Part shown: positions 5,434 through 7,931 of the stretch, in pieces
Position numbering within the stretch: the first letter of the stretch is position 1
Layout of the letters: the number at the start of each line of letters is the position of its first letter
NCBI GenBank assembly: GCA_905235755.1
Contig: CAJONA010000025.1
Location: 1-7,931, forward strand
Length of the DNA stretch: 7,931 nt
DNA from: an uncultured Clostridia bacterium
Lineage (GTDB): Bacteria; Bacillota; Clostridia; Oscillospirales; CAG-272
Direction: 5' to 3'
Notes under the pieces: model-generated
The model's database searches: none
What the model was told of the DNA's origin: nothing
The model's input: the letters and a program-made list of their open reading frames with translations, nothing else
Made by a program: the position numbers and the translations under genes

Positions 5434-6675
5434 TTACCTGTCGCCGTAAATAAGTTTATAGCTCTCGTATGACGCCATGACGCGCCTAAGATACGAGCGC
5501 GCCGACGCGCTCGGTATATTGTCGTAAATGAGTTTAACGCCGTCTGTCGAGTAATATTCGTCTTGGAGCATTCTCTTAACGTTGCCGATGCCGTAGTTAT
5601 ACGCGACGACTATCTCCTCCGTGCCCGTGATCCGATCCGTGAGCCAGCGTAAATAATACGTTCCGCACATCACGTTCGTTTCGGCGTCGAGCAGGACTGT
5701 AAGGTCCTCTCCCGTGCCCGTCGCGGGGCGTATGTCGCCGAGATATGTCGGCGGATTTATCTGCATAAGTCCGTAATCGTTCGTGCGCGAATATGCGTGC
5801 GCGTTGAACGAGCTTTCGTTTTTCGCTATCGCGAGTATCAGGCACGGATCGATATCATACACAGCGCCGTATTTTTGAGCGAGAGCGAACACCTCTTCCT
5901 CCGTCAGGTAAAGCGGCGTTTCGTAATAATCGTCAGGCAAGCCGGGATCGTCGGTGTTCTCCGTGGCGGTGGTGAGCTCGGTTACGACCGTAGTTTCCGT
6001 AACGTCAGTATCTTCCGCAGCGGTGGTGTTTTCCGCTGTTGATGTGTCGTCCGGCAAGTCGATAGGAGGCTCGTCCGTCGTGATGATATCCCTATACAGC
6101 GACGAATACTGCTCGTAATTGTATTCCACTCTGCTGACATAAACGCGCGTCTCGTAATACGGTATCTTTTCCGCAATGAGTTCGCCGCTCTCGTCGCACA
6201 TATCTTCGTTTTCAAGCCAAACGGTAACTTTTCCGATGCCGGCGTTATAAGCGGCGAGCGCTGAACGCACAGAGCCGAAATAATTTATGAGATATGACAA
6301 ATAATACGTTCCCGCGCGTATGTTCGTCTGCGGATCATACAGCGCCTCGATATTTTCTTCCGTTCCGATGACTTTGCGTATATCGCCGAGATACGTCTCG
6401 GGCAGCACCTGCATAAGCCCTATCGCACCGCTCGCCGAAGTCGCGGACGCATCAAAATCGCTCTCCGCTTTTATAACGGCGTAGATGAGATTTGCGTCCA
6501 CATCGAACTCTTTTGCGGCCGCCTCGACGTATTCGCCGTATTCCCTTTTAAACTCCTGCCGCTCGAAGAACTTTTTTATCGCGTCGGAAGAAAACGCCAG
6601 AATAACTGTCGTTAAAATTATGAGAAATATCATTATCTCGACCAAAATAAGCGTCGGCGAATGCTGTTTTCTCAA
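5434..6675 (-). CDS. Membrane-anchored protein with two lytic transglycosylase (SLT) domains
   Basis: A 413-residue protein with an N-terminal membrane anchor (about residues 8-28), placing the rest outside the cell. Two SLT-type domains follow. Domain 1 (about 45-195) has the catalytic Glu E71 in IKAESDF, then GLMQVLPETYLGDIR and AAYNAGIGKV. Domain 2 (about 255-410) has E287 in AKNESSF, GLMQINPPTYLGDIR and VAYNYGIGNV. Both keep the residues expected of active enzymes that cleave the MurNAc-GlcNAc bond of peptidoglycan. They are joined by an acidic, Thr-rich linker at about 200-250, probably disordered. Close matches such as TYLGDIR and GTYYL in both halves indicate an internal duplication. 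The start is a TTG at 6675 whose TTGA overlaps the coaE stop by 4 bases; a GGAG lies 11 bases upstream. A transglycosylase after coaE is, from memory, a common clostridial arrangement, usually with a single SLT domain. Confidence 0.9.
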   Translation of the reverse strand: MRKQHSPTLILVEIMIFLIILTTVILAFSSDAIKKFFERQEFKREYGEYVEAAAKEFDVDANLIYAVIKAESDFDASATSASGAIGLMQVLPETYLGDIRKVIGTEENIEALYDPQTNIRAGTYYLSYLINYFGSVRSALAAYNAGIGKVTVWLENEDMCDESGELIAEKIPYYETRVYVSRVEYNYEQYSSLYRDIITTDEPPIDLPDDTSTAENTTAAEDTDVTETTVVTELTTATENTDDPGLPDDYYETPLYLTEEEVFALAQKYGAVYDIDPCLILAIAKNESSFNAHAYSRTNDYGLMQINPPTYLGDIRPATGTGEDLTVLLDAETNVMCGTYYLRWLTDRITGTEEIVVAYNYGIGNVKRMLQDEYYSTDGVKLIYDNIPSASARSYLRRVMASYESYKLIYGDR

Positions 6676-7268
6676 TGCTCAAATTTCTCCGATCCGATTT
6701 TATTTATTAAAACGGCAAATTTTTCTTCAAGTTCTCTCTCGTCGCCGTTGTTCTCGATTATAAATATGCATCTGTTTCTGTAAAAATCAGCGTTTTGCTG
6801 AAAAGAGGCGCGGCGCGAAGCGTTTTTTTCATCGACGCCGTCGCGCAGAGATATTCGTTTCACGCGGATATCGTCGTCGGCGATAACGCCGACGGTCGTG
6901 TCGCACACCGCGTCGAGCCCGCTCTCAAACAGAAGCGGCGCGTCGATAACGACGTTTGCAATGCTTTTGTACTTTTCGACCGCGCGCAGCACTTTTTTTA
7001 TTATTATCGGGTGGCTTATCGACGAGAGCTTTTGCATCAGTTCTCTGTCGGCAAAAACGACGGCGCCGAGTTTTTTTCGCGATATATTGCCGCTGCCGTC
7101 GAAAACTTCGTCGCCGAAATTCTCGCGCACAAGAGCCTTATATTCCGCGTCGCCGTCGATACGGCGCGATATGGCGTCGCAATCGACGATATGGCATCCG
7201 ATGCGCTCAAACATGAGCGCGACTGTGCTTTTTCCGCTGCCGGAACTGCCGGTAAGTCCTATTATCAC
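6672..7268 (-). CDS. coaE: Dephospho-CoA kinase
   Basis: A 198-residue protein of normal CoaE length. It catalyses the last step of coenzyme A synthesis, ATP-dependent phosphorylation of the ribose 3'-OH of dephospho-CoA in the cytosol. The P-loop GSSGSGKST is at 7-15, the conserved DCD at 29-31, the VIDAPLLFESG segment at 107-117, and the SRRASFQQ region with Arg and Gln at about 151-158. The end motif ENNGD is also typical. The start is GTG at 7268, supported by AGGAGG with a 5-base spacer. It follows sua5 by 12 bases and overlaps the next gene by 4 bases, so it lies in the middle of an operon. Confidence 0.95.
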   Translation of the reverse strand: MIIGLTGSSGSGKSTVALMFERIGCHIVDCDAISRRIDGDAEYKALVRENFGDEVFDGSGNISRKKLGAVVFADRELMQKLSSISHPIIIKKVLRAVEKYKSIANVVIDAPLLFESGLDAVCDTTVGVIADDDIRVKRISLRDGVDEKNASRRASFQQNADFYRNRCIFIIENNGDERELEEKFAVLINKIGSEKFEH

Positions 7269-7273
7269 GGCGC

Positions 7274-7279
7274 CCTCCT
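7274..7279 (-). promoter_or_regulatory. Strong ribosome binding site for the GTG start of coaE
   Basis: On the minus strand AGGAGG lies five bases before the GTG at 7268. It supports GTG over any later ATG, and it sits in the 12-base gap after the sua5 stop. Confidence 0.85.
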
Positions 7280-7280
7280 G

Positions 7281-7931
7281 TCAATTTTCATCAAGGTCGA
7301 TGATCTTATATCCCGACGCTTTCATCATCCTGTTGTACGTAGCGAGGTCTATGCCGCTCGGGACGACAGACGTCGCGTATATCGTTTTGACGCTCGTCTC
7401 ATCGAAATGGCGGAGCGCGGAAAAGAGCGCTTTCGCGTGCGCCGCGCCGTCGTCCTTTTTTCCGATTGAAACGATGTTTTCACCGTCCAGCTCCTTCGCC
7501 ATCTCGTCAAAGCAAATGACGCCCGTGTTATCGTCCTCGTCAAGCCGTGCTTTTAAATATGCCAACGCTTTGTCATCGTCGCCTTTTACGAGGTAGACCT
7601 CGGCACGCGGCGCGTAATGCTTATATTTCATACCCGGAGCGAGAGGAGCGCCGCCGATGTCGTTCTTTTCCTTTATGCCTGCGTCAAATTTAAGGTCTGA
7701 CACGACGCGCGACAGCATTTCGGGCGTTACGGCACCCGGTCTAAGCAAGATCGCGCTGTCGCCGTCTATTTTGACTATAGTCGATTCAAGTCCTATCTCA
7801 CATTCTCCGCCGTCGATGATCATATCTACCTTGCCGTCGAGATCCTCTTTGACGTGGGCGGCGCTCGTCGGGCTCGGTCTGCCTGAAATATTCGCGCTCG
7901 GCGCGGCTATCGGAACGCCCGCGAGCTTTAT
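7281..7931 (-). CDS. sua5: L-threonylcarbamoyladenylate synthase, Sua5 type (N-terminus outside window)
   Basis: An open frame enters from the right edge and reads 216 residues to TGA at 7281-7283. It begins within the YrdC/TsaC catalytic domain: PIAAPSANISGRPSPT, then IDGGECEIGLESTIVKI and LLRPGAVTPE, all hallmark segments. A linker follows with APGMKYKHYAPRAEVYLV, which in Sua5 closes over the active site, and then the C-terminal Sua5 domain of about 110 residues. It is therefore the long Sua5 form, not the short TsaC form. The enzyme makes threonylcarbamoyl-AMP from threonine, bicarbonate and ATP for the t6A37 modification of ANN-decoding tRNAs. The ATG at 7823 is internal, because the reading frame with conserved sequence continues upstream of it. 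Roughly a third of the protein lies outside the window. It leads the visible operon with coaE 12 bases downstream. Confidence 0.95.
   Translation of the reverse strand: MKLAGVPIAAPSANISGRPSPTSAAHVKEDLDGKVDMIIDGGECEIGLESTIVKIDGDSAILLRPGAVTPEMLSRVVSDLKFDAGIKEKNDIGGAPLAPGMKYKHYAPRAEVYLVKGDDDKALAYLKARLDEDDNTGVICFDEMAKELDGENIVSIGKKDDGAAHAKALFSALRHFDETSVKTIYATSVVPSGIDLATYNRMMKASGYKIIDLDEN

Noticed and set aside
6795..7596. Plus-strand open frames of 224 and 232 codons
   Set aside because: Antisense to coaE and sua5, both of which carry clear family motifs.
1..7931. CRISPR array, tRNA, rRNA, defence or toxin-antitoxin system
   Set aside because: No regularly spaced repeats, no tRNA-like cloverleaf noticed by eye, and no gene recognisable as a defence or toxin component. 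The DUF402-ASCH gene was considered as a toxin but lacks a partner antitoxin.

Overview
The window looks like a chromosomal segment of an anaerobic Firmicute, probably an uncultured gut-type Clostridia. The reasons are the moderate GC content with AT-rich spacers, strong GGAGG ribosome binding sites, several GTG/TTG starts, and gene families typical of that class (a clostridial S1-repeat protein, an ApeA-type M18 aminopeptidase, a coaE-slt pair). No standard mobile element, CRISPR array, rRNA or tRNA was seen. This placement is inference from style and content, not a database result.

Layout. Positions 1-120 hold the C-terminal tail of a plus-strand gene whose stop codon runs into a terminator. 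Positions 150-590 hold no convincing gene. They are instead packed with structure: a stretch bounded by imperfect inverted repeats (159-457) containing a perfect 22-bp palindrome, a 14-bp-stem terminator (469-500), and another inverted repeat (511-570). A minus-strand DUF308/HdeD-like membrane protein follows (591-1049). Next is a minus-strand two-gene unit, read right to left: a PHP-family histidinol-phosphatase (hisK, TTG start, clear promoter at 2900-2928) translationally coupled to a protein that fuses a DUF402 domain to an ASCH domain. A divergent plus-strand S1 RNA-binding-domain protein (3017-3946) converges on a bidirectional terminator shared with the next operon.

Positions 3995-7931 form one tight minus-strand operon, read right to left: sua5 (5' end outside the window), coaE, a membrane-anchored protein with two lytic transglycosylase domains, and an M18 aminopeptidase. 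Spacing is 12 nt, then a 4-nt overlap, then 32 nt. The products are housekeeping: tRNA t6A synthesis, coenzyme A synthesis, peptidoglycan turnover and peptide processing. They share no obvious pathway, so the grouping probably reflects co-expression.

I did not find a clear new multi-gene system. The points most worth a second look are the structured intergenic module at 159-570, the DUF402-ASCH fusion, and the two-headed transglycosylase.
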